A stretch of DNA of 64,000 nt from Bacillota bacterium (GTDB lineage: Bacteria; Bacillota_A; Clostridia; Lachnospirales; Lachnospiraceae), in the NCBI GenBank assembly GCA_023407175.1, contig JAEYMU010000007.1, forward strand, positions 1 to 64,000. The letters run 5' to 3'. Every line of letters begins with the position of its first letter. Within the stretch, counting starts at the first letter, position 1. A program made the position numbers and the translations under genes. Positions 43,242 through 52,526 of the stretch are shown piece by piece. The notes beneath the pieces are model-generated. The model made no database searches and was not told the DNA's origin. It saw only the letters and a list, made by a program, of their open reading frames with translations.

Positions 43242-44480
43242 TTATACCTCCATGTTTTTAAATATCAGGGTAGCATTATGGCCACCAAAGCCAAGAGAAT
43301 TGGACATGACATAAGAGAGCTTCGCCTTTCTGCCCACTCCCGGAACATAATCAAGATCACATTCCTCGTCGGGTGTCTTTAATCCTATCGTAGCAGGAAT
43401 AAAATCATTCTCAATTGCCTTCACACAAACGATGGCCTCCACTGCTCCCGCTGCACCCAGCAAATGGCCAAACATGGATTTACTGGAGCTGACCGGTACA
43501 CGGTATGCCTCCTCTCCCAAGGCAAGCTTGATGGAGACTGTCTCGGTACGATCATTCGGAGGGGTACTGGTTCCGTGGGCGTTGATATAGGATACCTCTT
43601 TCGGCGTAATGCCCGCCTCTTCCATGGCAAGCTTCATTGCTCTGGCACCGCCTTCTCCATCCGGTGAAGGAGAGGTAATATGATAAGCGTCACAGGTTGA
43701 GCCATAGCCGACGATTTCAGCATATATTCTTGCACCACGGGCCTTTGCATGCTCATAATCCTCAAGAATCAGAATTCCGGCTCCTTCTCCCATAACAAAG
43801 CCGTCCCGCTCTTTGTCAAAGGGAATGGATGCCCTGGCCGGGTCCTTGCTGGTAGACAGGGCCGTCAGGGACTGAAAGCCTGCGATTGCCAGCGGAGTAA
43901 TGGAGCCTTCCGAGCCTCCTGCGATTATAATGTCCGAATAGCCATGCTTAATGCTGCGGAAGGCTTCGCCGATACAGTTATTACCGGTGGCACAGGCCGT
44001 TACAACATTTGTGCAGATACCCCTGGCACCAAACTGGATGGCAATATTCCCTGCTGCCATATTGGTAATGGTCATGGGTATGAACAAAGGATTAACACGC
44101 TTTGGCCCCTTATCGCGCAAGGTATTTGTTTCCTTCTCAATATCATCGATTGCGCCGATACCGGAGCCTACAATAACTCCCAGCCGCTCCTTGTCGATTT
44201 CATCAAGTGTAAGCCCGGAATCTGCAACCGCCTCTTTGGCTGCGGCTACCGCCAGCTGGGAAAACCGGTCCATTCTTCTTGCTTCCTTGGCTTCCATATA
44301 ATTCTTCGGATCAAAGTCCTTTACCTGGGCCGCAAGCTTGACCGAATAGGCCTCCGTATCAAAGCTATTAATAAAATCAATGCCGCAGGCTCCCTCCTGC
44401 ACATGATCAAAAAAATCCGTTACATTATTTCCGATTGGTGTGATTGCACCCAATCCCGTTACCACTACTCTACGACTCAT
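43242..44480 (-). CDS. fabF: 3-oxoacyl-ACP synthase II
   Basis: Elongating condensing enzyme, 412 residues. Catalytic Cys in VVTACATGNNCIGEA, His in NAHGTSTPPND and GHLLGAAGAVEA complete the triad. Start ATG 44480 uses GCGAGG as SD; this is part of a 17-bp sequence shared exactly with the serA leader. Confidence 0.97.
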   Translation of the reverse strand: MSRRVVVTGLGAITPIGNNVTDFFDHVQEGACGIDFINSFDTEAYSVKLAAQVKDFDPKNYMEAKEARRMDRFSQLAVAAAKEAVADSGLTLDEIDKERLGVIVGSGIGAIDDIEKETNTLRDKGPKRVNPLFIPMTITNMAAGNIAIQFGARGICTNVVTACATGNNCIGEAFRSIKHGYSDIIIAGGSEGSITPLAIAGFQSLTALSTSKDPARASIPFDKERDGFVMGEGAGILILEDYEHAKARGARIYAEIVGYGSTCDAYHITSPSPDGEGGARAMKLAMEEAGITPKEVSYINAHGTSTPPNDRTETVSIKLALGEEAYRVPVSSSKSMFGHLLGAAGAVEAIVCVKAIENDFIPATIGLKTPDEECDLDYVPGVGRKAKLSYVMSNSLGFGGHNATLIFKNMEV

Positions 44481-44484
44481 GTTA

Positions 44485-44510
44485 CCTCGCATTCCGCCGC
44501 CAAAGGCAGC
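44485..44510 (-). repeat. 17-bp SD-bearing repeat, family 3 (fabF leader)
   Basis: CCTCGCATTCCGCCGCC (plus strand, 44485-44501) occurs identically at 55021-55037, in both cases followed by three bases and GGCA. In mRNA sense it ends with GCGAGG, the SD of fabF and of serA. Confidence 0.8.
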
Positions 44511-44546
44511 ATATATTCTGATAAAAATTTTTCATCTTTATTATTT

Positions 44547-45287
44547 TTACATTAACATTCCGCCATCAACCTGGAGCACCTGTCCGGTGATATAATTTGC
44601 CCCATCCGAAGCCAGAAAGCTTACCGCATCGGCAACCTCTTTGGCTGTTCCATATCGCTTAAGCGGTATACTTGCAAGTGTAGCATCTTTTACTTTATCT
44701 GGCAACTGCTGTGTCATATCTGATTCAATAAAGCCCGGAGCAACTGCATTCACTGTAATCCCTCGGGAAGCCAGCTCCCTTGCCGCCGTCTTGGTCATAC
44801 CGATGATTCCTGCCTTTGATGCGGAATAATTGATCTGTCCAATATTGCCGGTAATACCGACAATCGAAGAAATATTAATGATCTTACCCGCCTTTTGGCG
44901 AAGCATAATCATTGACACATGCTTCATGCAAAAAAAGGTTCCCTTCAGATTAATATCCAGAACGCTGTCAAAATCAGCCTCTGTCATCTTCATTAACAGG
45001 TTATCCTTGATGATTCCTGCATTATTAATTAAAATATCAACTCTTCCGAATTGCTTTACCGCCTCGCTTAGCAGCTTCTTCGCCTCTTCCTCCCGGCTGA
45101 TATCCGCCTGCAGGGCAAAGGCTTCACCACCGGCCGCCTTTATTGTTGCAAGAAGCTCTTCTACCTGAGTGATACTGCTGCGGTAATTAACGACTACCTT
45201 TGCACCATGCTCGGCAAGCCGTAGGGCAATTGCCCTTCCGATGCCTCTTCCGGCTCCGGTTATTACTGCCACTTTTCCGTTAAGCAT
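44547..45287 (-). CDS. fabG: 3-oxoacyl-ACP reductase
   Basis: Short-chain dehydrogenase of 246 residues, NADPH-dependent. Cofactor motif VITGAGRGIGRAIA, NNAGI, and the Ser-Tyr-Lys site in ISSIVG and YSASKAGIIGM are intact. Start ATG 45287 (SD GGAGG) is 12 bases after the fabD stop. Confidence 0.97.
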   Translation of the reverse strand: MLNGKVAVITGAGRGIGRAIALRLAEHGAKVVVNYRSSITQVEELLATIKAAGGEAFALQADISREEEAKKLLSEAVKQFGRVDILINNAGIIKDNLLMKMTEADFDSVLDINLKGTFFCMKHVSMIMLRQKAGKIINISSIVGITGNIGQINYSASKAGIIGMTKTAARELASRGITVNAVAPGFIESDMTQQLPDKVKDATLASIPLKRYGTAKEVADAVSFLASDGANYITGQVLQVDGGMLM

Positions 45288-45299
45288 AAATTCCTCCAT

Positions 45300-46235
45300 T
45301 TAAATTGTTAAAGCCTTAACCGTTGCCTCCAGGGAAGCAATGTCCTCCACGTTGCATATGCCAAGACTTCTATCAATCTTTTTCACAAAGCCGGATAGAG
45401 TTTTACCCGGCCCTATCTCTACAAAATTAGTAGCTCCTGCTTCAATCATCCTCCGAATGGAATGCTCCCACAAAACACTGCTCATAACCTGACGGTAAAG
45501 CAAAGCTTTTATTTCCTGTATACTACTGATAAATTCGGCATTCACATTACTGATAACAGCCGTGTTCATTGCTCCCAGCTGTATGGGGTCCAATTCTTCC
45601 TTAAGTTTTTCAGCCGCCGGTTGTAACATCGAGGTATGAAAGGGTGCGCTTAAAGCAAGCGGTAACACCTTCATGGCACCTTTTTCCTTGCAAAGCCTGG
45701 CGGCCTCATCTACTGCCTGGCATTCACCGCCGATCACAATCTGTCCGGGACAGTTGAAGTTCGCAGCCTCTGCGATTCCAAAGCTCCCTGCTTCCTTACA
45801 GGCCTCTCTGATCTTTTCCTCCGACAAGCCAAGTACCGCAATCATTCTTCCGATACCCTCAGGCACCGCCTCCTGCATAAAACGTCCTCTTTTTCTTACC
45901 AGCGGGACCACCTGTGAAAGCGTAAAGACCCCGCTTGCTGTCAGGGCAGAGTATTCCCCAAGGCTTAATCCCGCTGCCATATCCGGCTTAACTGCGTATT
46001 CCGATAAGGCTCTGTAGGCAGCGATGGATACTGTAACAATGGAGGGCTGGGTGTTCTCGGTCCGGTTAAGGTCTTCCTTGCTTCCGTTAAAAATCAGACC
46101 GGTCAGATCCATAGCAAGACTGTCATTTGCCTCCTCAAAGGTCTGCCTGCATACAGGATATTTCTCATAAAGCTCTTTCCCCATTCCGATATACTGGGCT
46201 CCCTGTCCTGCAAACAAAAACGCTGTCTTTCCCAT
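45300..46235 (-). CDS. fabD: Malonyl-CoA:ACP transacylase
   Basis: Loads malonate on ACP. 311 residues with FLFAGQGAQYIGMGK, the nucleophile Ser in AGLSLGEYSAL (GLSLG where GHSLG is commoner), and the catalytic His in SAPFHTSML. Start ATG 46235, SD GGAGG; it begins two bases after the fabK stop. Confidence 0.96.
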   Translation of the reverse strand: MGKTAFLFAGQGAQYIGMGKELYEKYPVCRQTFEEANDSLAMDLTGLIFNGSKEDLNRTENTQPSIVTVSIAAYRALSEYAVKPDMAAGLSLGEYSALTASGVFTLSQVVPLVRKRGRFMQEAVPEGIGRMIAVLGLSEEKIREACKEAGSFGIAEAANFNCPGQIVIGGECQAVDEAARLCKEKGAMKVLPLALSAPFHTSMLQPAAEKLKEELDPIQLGAMNTAVISNVNAEFISSIQEIKALLYRQVMSSVLWEHSIRRMIEAGATNFVEIGPGKTLSGFVKKIDRSLGICNVEDIASLEATVKALTI

Positions 46236-46237
46236 CC

Positions 46238-47170
46238 TTACCTCCAATTCCTGTTAAGCAATTCCTCTGCCTGCCCGAACATTTCCTGGATAATCTCCTT
46301 ACAGCTTTGCTCCTTATTCACAAGTGCTGCAATTTGTCCCGCCATAACACTGCCGTAATCCGTATCTCCCTGAACCACAGCCTTTGCCAATGCACCGACA
46401 CCCAGCTTATCATATTCATCCAGGGGTGCCGCCTTTGCCTCCAGTTCGTTAAACTGGCGGCTTAGTTTATTCTTAAGTATGCGTACCGGATGTCCTGTCG
46501 GGCGTCCGGTTACCACCGTATCAATATCCCTTGCATTTAAAACCTTTTGCTTGTAATTGGGATGAACCGTACATTCATAGGCGGAAAGAAAACGTGTACC
46601 GACCTGTATACCATCCGCTCCGAGCATAAAGGCGGCTGCAATACCCCTGCCGTCTCCGATGCCCCCGGCTGCAATAACAGGGACCGTAACCGCATCCACT
46701 ACCTGGGGAACCAGTACCATTGTGGTCAGCTCTCCAACATGGCCGCCGGATTCCGTCCCTTCTGCAATAACTGCATCCGCCCCGCTTCGTTCCATTCTTT
46801 TTGCGATTGCAACAGAAGGAACAACGGGAATCACCTTAATCCCATGTGCCTTCCACATCTCCATATATTTGGCAGGTGATCCGGCCCCGGTCGTGACAAC
46901 CCGGACCCCTTCCTCACATACCATATTTGCGATATCCTCTGCAAATTCACTAAGCAGCATGATATTTACACCAAAGGGCCTTTTGGTAAGCTCTTTCGCC
47001 TTCCTGACCTCGGCGCGAACATAATCTGCCGGCGCGGTGCCCCCTGCTATAATGCCAAGTCCCCCTGCTTCGGATACGGCCGCCGCCAGAGAAGCATCCG
47101 ATATCCTGGCCATCGCTCCCTGGAAAATCGGGTATTCTATATTCAAAAGATTACAGATACGTGATTTCAT
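46238..47170 (-). CDS. fabK: Enoyl-ACP reductase II (FMN-dependent)
   Basis: The 310-residue TIM-barrel flavoprotein reduces enoyl-ACP; it replaces FabI, so triclosan resistance is expected. Motifs: IFQGAMARISDASLAAAVS, GLGIIAGG, AEGTESGGHVGELTT (active His), PVIAAGGIGDGRGIAAAF, ADGIQVGTRFL. Start ATG 47170 with SD AGGAAA; ATG 47182 is possible. Position between acpP and fabD is typical of Firmicutes. Confidence 0.95.
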   Translation of the reverse strand: MKSRICNLLNIEYPIFQGAMARISDASLAAAVSEAGGLGIIAGGTAPADYVRAEVRKAKELTKRPFGVNIMLLSEFAEDIANMVCEEGVRVVTTGAGSPAKYMEMWKAHGIKVIPVVPSVAIAKRMERSGADAVIAEGTESGGHVGELTTMVLVPQVVDAVTVPVIAAGGIGDGRGIAAAFMLGADGIQVGTRFLSAYECTVHPNYKQKVLNARDIDTVVTGRPTGHPVRILKNKLSRQFNELEAKAAPLDEYDKLGVGALAKAVVQGDTDYGSVMAGQIAALVNKEQSCKEIIQEMFGQAEELLNRNWR

Positions 47171-47174
47171 GCTT

Positions 47175-47282
47175 TTCCTCATTTCCGCGCTGCTTATAGC
47201 CTCGCTTACGAGGCTATGCGTATCTCAAGTTTGTGGATGCAGCGCAGACACAAACTTGCAGTGAAAGTGATTTTCCTTTCAC
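47175..47282 (-). repeat. Triple-hairpin spacer between acpP and fabK
   Basis: Three stem-loops in a row: CTTTCAC/GTGAAAG (47261-47282), CAAGTTTGTG/CACAAACTTG (47226-47258) and ATAGCCTCG/CGAGGCTAT (47196-47217). They are followed by GCGGAAATGAGG, the fabK SD. The stem sequences are not those of families 1 or 2, but the layout is the same. Confidence 0.75.
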
Positions 47283-47304
47283 TCTTTAATCCCTCCCCGA
47301 AGAT

Positions 47305-47544
47305 TTACTGTGCATCTTCGCTTTTCTTTGCAATATACCGCTCAATATCGCCTATGGTTGCTATGCTTTCTGCGTCCTCTGTCGGAATTTCAATCCCATA
47401 TTCTTCTTCCAAAGACATAATAATCTGAAACAGGTCAAGCGAATCTGCATTCAAATCTTCCTTTAAGGATGTGTCCTCGTTAAGCTCTGCCGCGTCAACA
47501 CCTAACTGCTCTGCTACTAATTCTTTAACTTTTTCAAAATCCAT
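47305..47544 (-). CDS. acpP: Acyl carrier protein
   Basis: Acidic 79-residue carrier with the phosphopantetheine-accepting Ser in LNADSLDLFQIIM. Start ATG 47544, SD GGAGG; the frame to 47559 starts inside the SD. Carries all intermediates of the pathway encoded around it. Confidence 0.97.
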   Translation of the reverse strand: MDFEKVKELVAEQLGVDAAELNEDTSLKEDLNADSLDLFQIIMSLEEEYGIEIPTEDAESIATIGDIERYIAKKSEDAQ

Positions 47545-47658
47545 TATTATTTCCTCCATAATATTTTATAGTCGGGAGATATCCTCCCAAAATGACCCGA
47601 AAAATATTCCTCTTCGGTTAATTATATAGCCAGGAGTGTAACCTCCGGGTTTTGCATA

Positions 47659-48657
47659 TTACTGTGACGCCCATTCGACCAGGATTGCCCCGCTGGTCAT
47701 GCCGCCTCCAAAGCCCACCAGTATAATCCGGTCGCCAGGCTTAAGCATATCCTTTTGCACCATCTCATCCAGGGCTATTCCTATGGTTGCAGCCGAGGTA
47801 TTGGCATAGCGTTCAATATTGCAGTAAAATTTCTCGAACTCAATTCCCAAGGATTTGGCTGCCTGTTCAATGATTCTCTGATTCGCCTGATGAGGCACGA
47901 TATATTTGATATCCTGATGTGTTAATTCTGTCTCCGCCAGAACCTTTTTCACTAAATCCGTAATGCTGCGGACGGCAAACTTGAATACCTCCTGACCGTT
48001 CATTGTGATAGTTGGCTTAGCTCCATTCTCTTCGGGCTTTACAAAGGGATTTGACAGAGGTATTGCGGGCAGACAAAGATGCTCACCTTTACTGCCATCA
48101 CTGGCAAGGCTCATTGCCATAATCCCCCCCGTACGTCCGTCTTCCTGCTCTACTGCTGATAATACCATCGCCCCTGCGCCGTCTCCAAAGAGTACACAGG
48201 TGGAACGATCGGACCAATCCAGTGTCTTTGACAGGGTTTCCGCCCCAATTACCAATGCATTCCTATACATTCCACTTTTAATAAAGGCTGCTGCTACGGC
48301 CATTGCATAGATGAGTCCGGTACAGGCCGCCGTCAGGTCGAAGGCTGCTGCCCGTTTTGCCCCCAGGCTGTTTTGTACCATGCAGGCAACCGAGGGCATA
48401 AAGGAATCCGGCGAGATAGTGGCACATATGATCAAGTCAAGTTCTTCTGCGTTTAGTTTCGCATTTCTTAAAGCATTTACCGCTGCCCTGTAGGCCAGGT
48501 CAGAGGTTGACTCTCCGGTAGAAATTCTCCTTTCCTTAATCCCTGTCCGGGAAGAAATCCATTCATCATTTGTCTCTACCAGCTTAGCCATATCATCATT
48601 CGTCATTCTGTTATCCGGTAGATACCTTCCCGTACCGATGACTATTGCTCGTCTCAA
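47659..48657 (-). CDS. fabH: 3-oxoacyl-ACP synthase III
   Basis: Initiating condensing enzyme, 332 residues, joins acetyl- or branched acyl-CoA with malonyl-ACP. Catalytic Cys in LTAACTGLIYAM, His in YIVPHQANQRI and Asn in ERYANTSAATIG are intact. The start is TTG 48657 with SD GGAGG at nine bases. First enzyme gene after fabT. Confidence 0.96.
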   Translation of the reverse strand: MRRAIVIGTGRYLPDNRMTNDDMAKLVETNDEWISSRTGIKERRISTGESTSDLAYRAAVNALRNAKLNAEELDLIICATISPDSFMPSVACMVQNSLGAKRAAAFDLTAACTGLIYAMAVAAAFIKSGMYRNALVIGAETLSKTLDWSDRSTCVLFGDGAGAMVLSAVEQEDGRTGGIMAMSLASDGSKGEHLCLPAIPLSNPFVKPEENGAKPTITMNGQEVFKFAVRSITDLVKKVLAETELTHQDIKYIVPHQANQRIIEQAAKSLGIEFEKFYCNIERYANTSAATIGIALDEMVQKDMLKPGDRIILVGFGGGMTSGAILVEWASQ

Positions 48658-48683
48658 TTATTAAGTCCTCCTAACAGTAGAAT

Positions 48684-49166
48684 TCATACCCGCTTATCCA
48701 TCGCCGCCTTGTTATCCCTGGCACCCTGATAAATCACCTTTAGGTGATGATTTAGCCTTCCAAGTGCCGATAACAGTATTTCTTCTTCCTCAGGTGTAAA
48801 ATCCAGCATAATTGCCTCTACCATATCCAAATGAAATTTCTCATGAATACGATATGCCAGCTTGCCCCTTCTGGTCAGGCTGATATTCACAATTCTTCGA
48901 TCGGTATCGCTTCGGCTGCGTTCTACATAGCCCTTTTTAATCAATTTGTCAACTGCTGTTGTCAGCGTACCCATTGTAATTTCAAGCACAGCCGCAACCT
49001 CGGACATGGTTTTGGAGCCATACAGCCCCACCGCCTCGATTGTATGGATTTCAGTAATGGATAAATCCTTGAAAGCACCGCTCTTGATCGAATATTCCTC
49101 AATACGGTTTACATCATCGTAAACCTCTACGAGCATCTTATTTATTTGAACAAGTTTTTCCTTCAT
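48684..49166 (-). CDS. fabT: MarR-family regulator, FabT type
   Basis: The 160-residue winged-helix protein is first in the fatty-acid operon, the position of FabT in streptococci and Clostridia. Helix-turn-helix: DLSITEIHTIEAVG ... MSEVAAVLEITMGTLTTAVDKLIKKG; wing: RSDTDRRIVNISLTRRG. FabT represses fab genes when bound to acyl-ACP. Start ATG 49166, SD GGAGAG. The FabT-like palindrome in its own promoter supports autoregulation. Confidence 0.9.
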   Translation of the reverse strand: MKEKLVQINKMLVEVYDDVNRIEEYSIKSGAFKDLSITEIHTIEAVGLYGSKTMSEVAAVLEITMGTLTTAVDKLIKKGYVERSRSDTDRRIVNISLTRRGKLAYRIHEKFHLDMVEAIMLDFTPEEEEILLSALGRLNHHLKVIYQGARDNKAAMDKRV

Positions 49167-49201
49167 CTGCTTCTCTCCTAAGCATATGCTTTGTAAGGCA
49201 A

Positions 49202-49222
49202 ATATTTTGATAATCAAAATAT
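49202..49222. promoter_or_regulatory. FabT-box palindrome
   Basis: Nine-base arms ATATTTTGA / TCAAAATAT around TAA. The core TTTTGAT-AATCAAAA fits the published FabT operator pattern (TTTGATTATCAAA). It overlaps the -10 box of the fab operon promoter, so binding would block RNA polymerase. Confidence 0.8.
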
Positions 49223-49246
49223 ATAGGAATTCGACTTAATTGTCAA
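49218..49246 (-). promoter_or_regulatory. Promoter of the fatty-acid operon
   Basis: Minus strand TTGACA (49246-49241), 17-base spacer, TATATT (49223-49218). Near consensus, overlapped by the FabT box. Confidence 0.85.
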
Positions 49247-49296
49247 GTGAATTTTAAATTCCATTTCGCAGCATTTCGATCCTTGCAGCTAAAAAA

Positions 49297-49321
49297 CAGA
49301 GGGTGTTTAAAACACCCTCTG
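49297..49321 (-). terminator. Terminator after glnN
   Basis: Arms CAGAGGGTGT / ACACCCTCTG with a TTTTAA loop, followed on the minus strand by TTTTTTAGC. Confidence 0.9.
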
Positions 49322-49342
49322 TAGATATTTATTATGATCAGA

Positions 49343-51451
49343 TTATACCTCGAATAACAGATCTCCGTAGGTCGGAACCGGCCATAATTCCTTATCAACG
49401 ATTACTTCCAGTTCGTCAATCGGTGCTCTAAGATCAAGCATTGCAGGGAATACTGCCTCTCTGAAATACTTAGCACTCTCAGCAGCCTCGGAAATTGAAT
49501 TTGCCTTATCAGTAACTTCGATTAATGCCTTCAATGCAGCCTGAGCCTTGGCAAGAAGCGCAGAAGTCTCCTTCAACAGCGAAGTCTGAACACTTACATC
49601 TGCATCTGCAACTGCTGCCTTAACTGCATTAATGGATTCAGCAAGCTTGGTTACATACTTGATAACTGCGGGAATGTACTTAACGCTTGCCATGGAGATA
49701 GCTGTTCTGGCTTCAATGTTGATAGCCTTGGCATATGTCTCATACATAATCTCCGCACGGGAATGTAACTCAACTTCAGAAAGAATACTATGCTTCTCAA
49801 ATAACTTGATAGCCTTCTCGGATACTAATGCAGGGACAGCCTCAACCATGGACTTGATATTCGGAAGTCCTCTCTTGACAGCTTCCTCTACCCATTCCTC
49901 GGAATAGCCGTTGCCGTTGAAGATAATTCTCTGATGATCCTTTAAGGTCTTCTTGATTAAGTCATGTACAGCAAGATCAAAATCGGAAGCCTTCTCCAAT
50001 TCATCTGCAAAATCACTAAGAACATCTGCAACAATTCCATTTAAAATTGTATTAGGAGTTGCGATGGATGCAGAGGACGCAACCATACGGAACTCAAATT
50101 TATTACCTGTAAATGCGAAGGGTGATGTACGGTTTCTGTCTGTTGCATCCTTAGCAAGAGTAGGAAGTGTGGTTACACCAATATTTAACTTACCGCCTTC
50201 CTTGCTGTTCTTAGCTTCACCGGTCTCAATCAGCTGTGCTACAACATCCTCTAACTGCTCGCCTAAGAAAACGGAGATAATCGCCGGAGGTGCTTCGTTA
50301 GCGCCTAATCTGTGGTCATTTCCCGGATTAGCTGCAGAAACACGAAGTAAATCTGCATGTAAATCCACTGCCCTTAATACAGCTGCCAGGAATAACAGGA
50401 ACTGTATATTCTCATGAGGTGTCTTGCCGGGATCTAATAAGTTCTTCCCTGTATTAGTAACCAGTGACCAGTTATTGTGCTTGCCGGAACCATTCACACC
50501 TGCGAAGGGCTTCTCATGAAGCAGGCAGGTAAGGCCATGACGGTTAGCCACCTTCTTCATCGTCTCCATAACTAACTGATTATGGTCTGTTGCGATATTG
50601 GCTGTTGCATAAATAGGAGCTAACTCATGCTGTGCAGGAGCAACCTCATTGTGCTGAGTCTTAGCTGTTACACCCAGCTTCCAAAGCTCGATATTGATCT
50701 CCTTCATATATGCAGCAATTCTTTCCTTAATACTGCCGAAATAATGATCCTCTAATTCCTGTCCCTTGGGAGGCATAGCGCCAAATAAGGTTCTTCCGGT
50801 AAAAATAAGATCATCTCTCTTTAAGTATTTTGCTTTATCAACGATGAAATATTCCTGCTCCGGACCAACGGATGCGGATACACTCTTTACATTGTTATGT
50901 CCAAACAGCTTTAATACACGAATTGCCTGATTGCTTACGGCTTCCATGGATCTAAGAAGAGGAGTCTTGTTGTCCAAGGCTTCGCCGGTGTAAGAACAGA
51001 AAGCGGTAGGAATGCAAAGTGTAACGCCTGCTGCGTCCTCTCTTAAGAAAGCAGGTGATGTACAATCCCATGCAGTATAGCCTCTGGCTTCAAAGGTAGC
51101 TCTTAAACCGCCGGAGGGGAAAGAGGATGCATCGGGCTCACCCTTGATTAATTCTTTTCCGGAAAATTCCATGATAATCTTGCCATCAGCGGTAGGGCTG
51201 ATAAAGGAATCATGCTTCTCTGCCGTAATACCTGTTAAAGGCTGGAACCAGTGGGTATAGTGGGTAGCTCCACGCTCAATTGCCCAATCCTTCATTGCAT
51301 TTGCTACTACTTCAGCTACAGCCGGATCTAAATCCTCACCATTCTCAAGTGTTTTTTTGAGAGCTGCATAGGTTTTTTTCGGCAGACGCTCAATCATGGT
51401 TGCTTCGTTAAATACGTCACTTCCAAATAAATCAGTTAATTTTTCTGACAT
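49343..51451 (-). CDS. glnN: Glutamine synthetase type III
   Basis: ATP-dependent ammonia assimilation into glutamate. The 702-residue length and motifs [62 protein letters not shown] and [17 protein letters not shown] are those of the dodecameric GSIII of Bacteroidetes and Clostridia. Start ATG 51451, SD GGAG. Lies alone between the fab operon and a DUF624 gene, with a hairpin in its leader and its own terminator. Confidence 0.97.
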   Translation of the reverse strand: MSEKLTDLFGSDVFNEATMIERLPKKTYAALKKTLENGEDLDPAVAEVVANAMKDWAIERGATHYTHWFQPLTGITAEKHDSFISPTADGKIIMEFSGKELIKGEPDASSFPSGGLRATFEARGYTAWDCTSPAFLREDAAGVTLCIPTAFCSYTGEALDNKTPLLRSMEAVSNQAIRVLKLFGHNNVKSVSASVGPEQEYFIVDKAKYLKRDDLIFTGRTLFGAMPPKGQELEDHYFGSIKERIAAYMKEINIELWKLGVTAKTQHNEVAPAQHELAPIYATANIATDHNQLVMETMKKVANRHGLTCLLHEKPFAGVNGSGKHNNWSLVTNTGKNLLDPGKTPHENIQFLLFLAAVLRAVDLHADLLRVSAANPGNDHRLGANEAPPAIISVFLGEQLEDVVAQLIETGEAKNSKEGGKLNIGVTTLPTLAKDATDRNRTSPFAFTGNKFEFRMVASSASIATPNTILNGIVADVLSDFADELEKASDFDLAVHDLIKKTLKDHQRIIFNGNGYSEEWVEEAVKRGLPNIKSMVEAVPALVSEKAIKLFEKHSILSEVELHSRAEIMYETYAKAINIEARTAISMASVKYIPAVIKYVTKLAESINAVKAAVADADVSVQTSLLKETSALLAKAQAALKALIEVTDKANSISEAAESAKYFREAVFPAMLDLRAPIDELEVIVDKELWPVPTYGDLLFEV

Positions 51452-51480
51452 ACTAATAATCTCCTCTCGTGATTATAAAG

Positions 51481-51512
51481 AAGGCGTCCTCAAATAAAAC
51501 TGAGAACGCCTT
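51481..51512 (-). promoter_or_regulatory. Stem-loop in the glnN leader
   Basis: AAGGCGT / ACGCCTT and inner CTCA / TGAG arms form a hairpin 30 bases upstream of glnN; on the minus strand TTCTTTATAA follows. It may be an attenuator or an RNA-binding antitermination target; none is identified. Confidence 0.5.
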
Positions 51513-51658
51513 TGCTCCGTTTTTGGTTTTGTATATTTTTTATACATAATTTTATACCATGTTTTCACAAAAAAGAAAAGTACTTTTTTATAATTTTTTA
51601 ATTTTTATGAAAAATGACCGAAAGCGCTCTTCCCTATTAGATTGATTTTGAAAATATA

Positions 51659-52318
51659 TTATTCCAAATACCATTCATCCTTGTTGGAATTCTCTTCCGT
51701 ATTTTCAGTCTGGGGCATATATTTCTTTAGCACTCTCTCCATAATAAACGAATTAATCAGGGTAACTATCGCAGGTATGATTACGAGCGCCAAAGGAAAA
51801 ATTAAAACCACGACAATACCTGCAATCAGATTGATCAGCATGATGATCGTATGGAACAAATGCCTGATACACATAAAAGCGGCTGCCTTTATTAACTGCT
51901 TCATGGTCATATTAAACCGGGACAGTACCGGAAATACATAGAGAGAAAAACTAAGTATAAAAAAAGCTAAGGCAATATATACTCCAAAGAATATGGAGTT
52001 TAGGGACGTACTTCCCGAATTCGCGGTCCAGGAGGTATAGATGTCCAACATCAGAATAAAGGCTATAACCGTCAAAGCGATTCCCATAATTGCTCCGCGG
52101 GTGAAATTCAAACGGAAGGATTTAAAAAATTCACGGAATAAATAGCCTCTTTCTCTGCGGATTACCTTTACTGTTGCGTAATAAAGAGCCGTATTGGCGG
52201 GTCCTATTGTTACAATCGGTATACAGACAACCGCCCATATGATGCTTAAGAATATAATGTCACATATCTTACCTAAGAATGTAAAGAACGCATTATCGTA
52301 ATTAAAAAAACTGCTCAT
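51659..52318 (-). CDS. DUF624 (YesL-like) membrane protein
   Basis: The 219-residue protein has about five transmembrane helices and the DUF624 opening (FFTFLGKICDIIFLSIIWAVVCIPIVTIGPANTAL, read in part). YesL-type proteins often neighbour carbohydrate ABC transporters, but none is adjacent here. Start ATG 52318 by SD GAGGAAA; ATG 52330 is the alternative. The C-terminal 20 residues are Asn/Glu-rich. Confidence 0.85.
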   Translation of the reverse strand: MSSFFNYDNAFFTFLGKICDIIFLSIIWAVVCIPIVTIGPANTALYYATVKVIRRERGYLFREFFKSFRLNFTRGAIMGIALTVIAFILMLDIYTSWTANSGSTSLNSIFFGVYIALAFFILSFSLYVFPVLSRFNMTMKQLIKAAAFMCIRHLFHTIIMLINLIAGIVVVLIFPLALVIIPAIVTLINSFIMERVLKKYMPQTENTEENSNKDEWYLE

Positions 52319-52330
52319 ATTTTTCCTCAT

Positions 52331-52526
52331 TTCTGTACATGTTTTTTCTCACACGCCAAATTTGCTAATAAACATTCTAACATATCCATAGCAAATATAA
52401 CAGTAAAATAATTATTAAAAGTATCGCAGTAATCTATTATATGAAAAGCGTCCTATGTAAGTTTATCTGATTTATGCCGGCTTTATTCCTTCCTGATGAT
52501 ATATATTTGATCCTGCCGCAGTAAAA
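52331..52526. other. Gap between DUF1015 gene and DUF624 gene
   Basis: AT-rich, presumably holding the DUF624 promoter. No clear terminator follows the DUF1015 stop and no coding frame is supported. Confidence 0.4.

Noticed and set aside
43749..44555. 268-codon plus-strand frame opposite fabF
   Set aside because: Complement of fabF with all its catalytic motifs on the minus strand; no SD.
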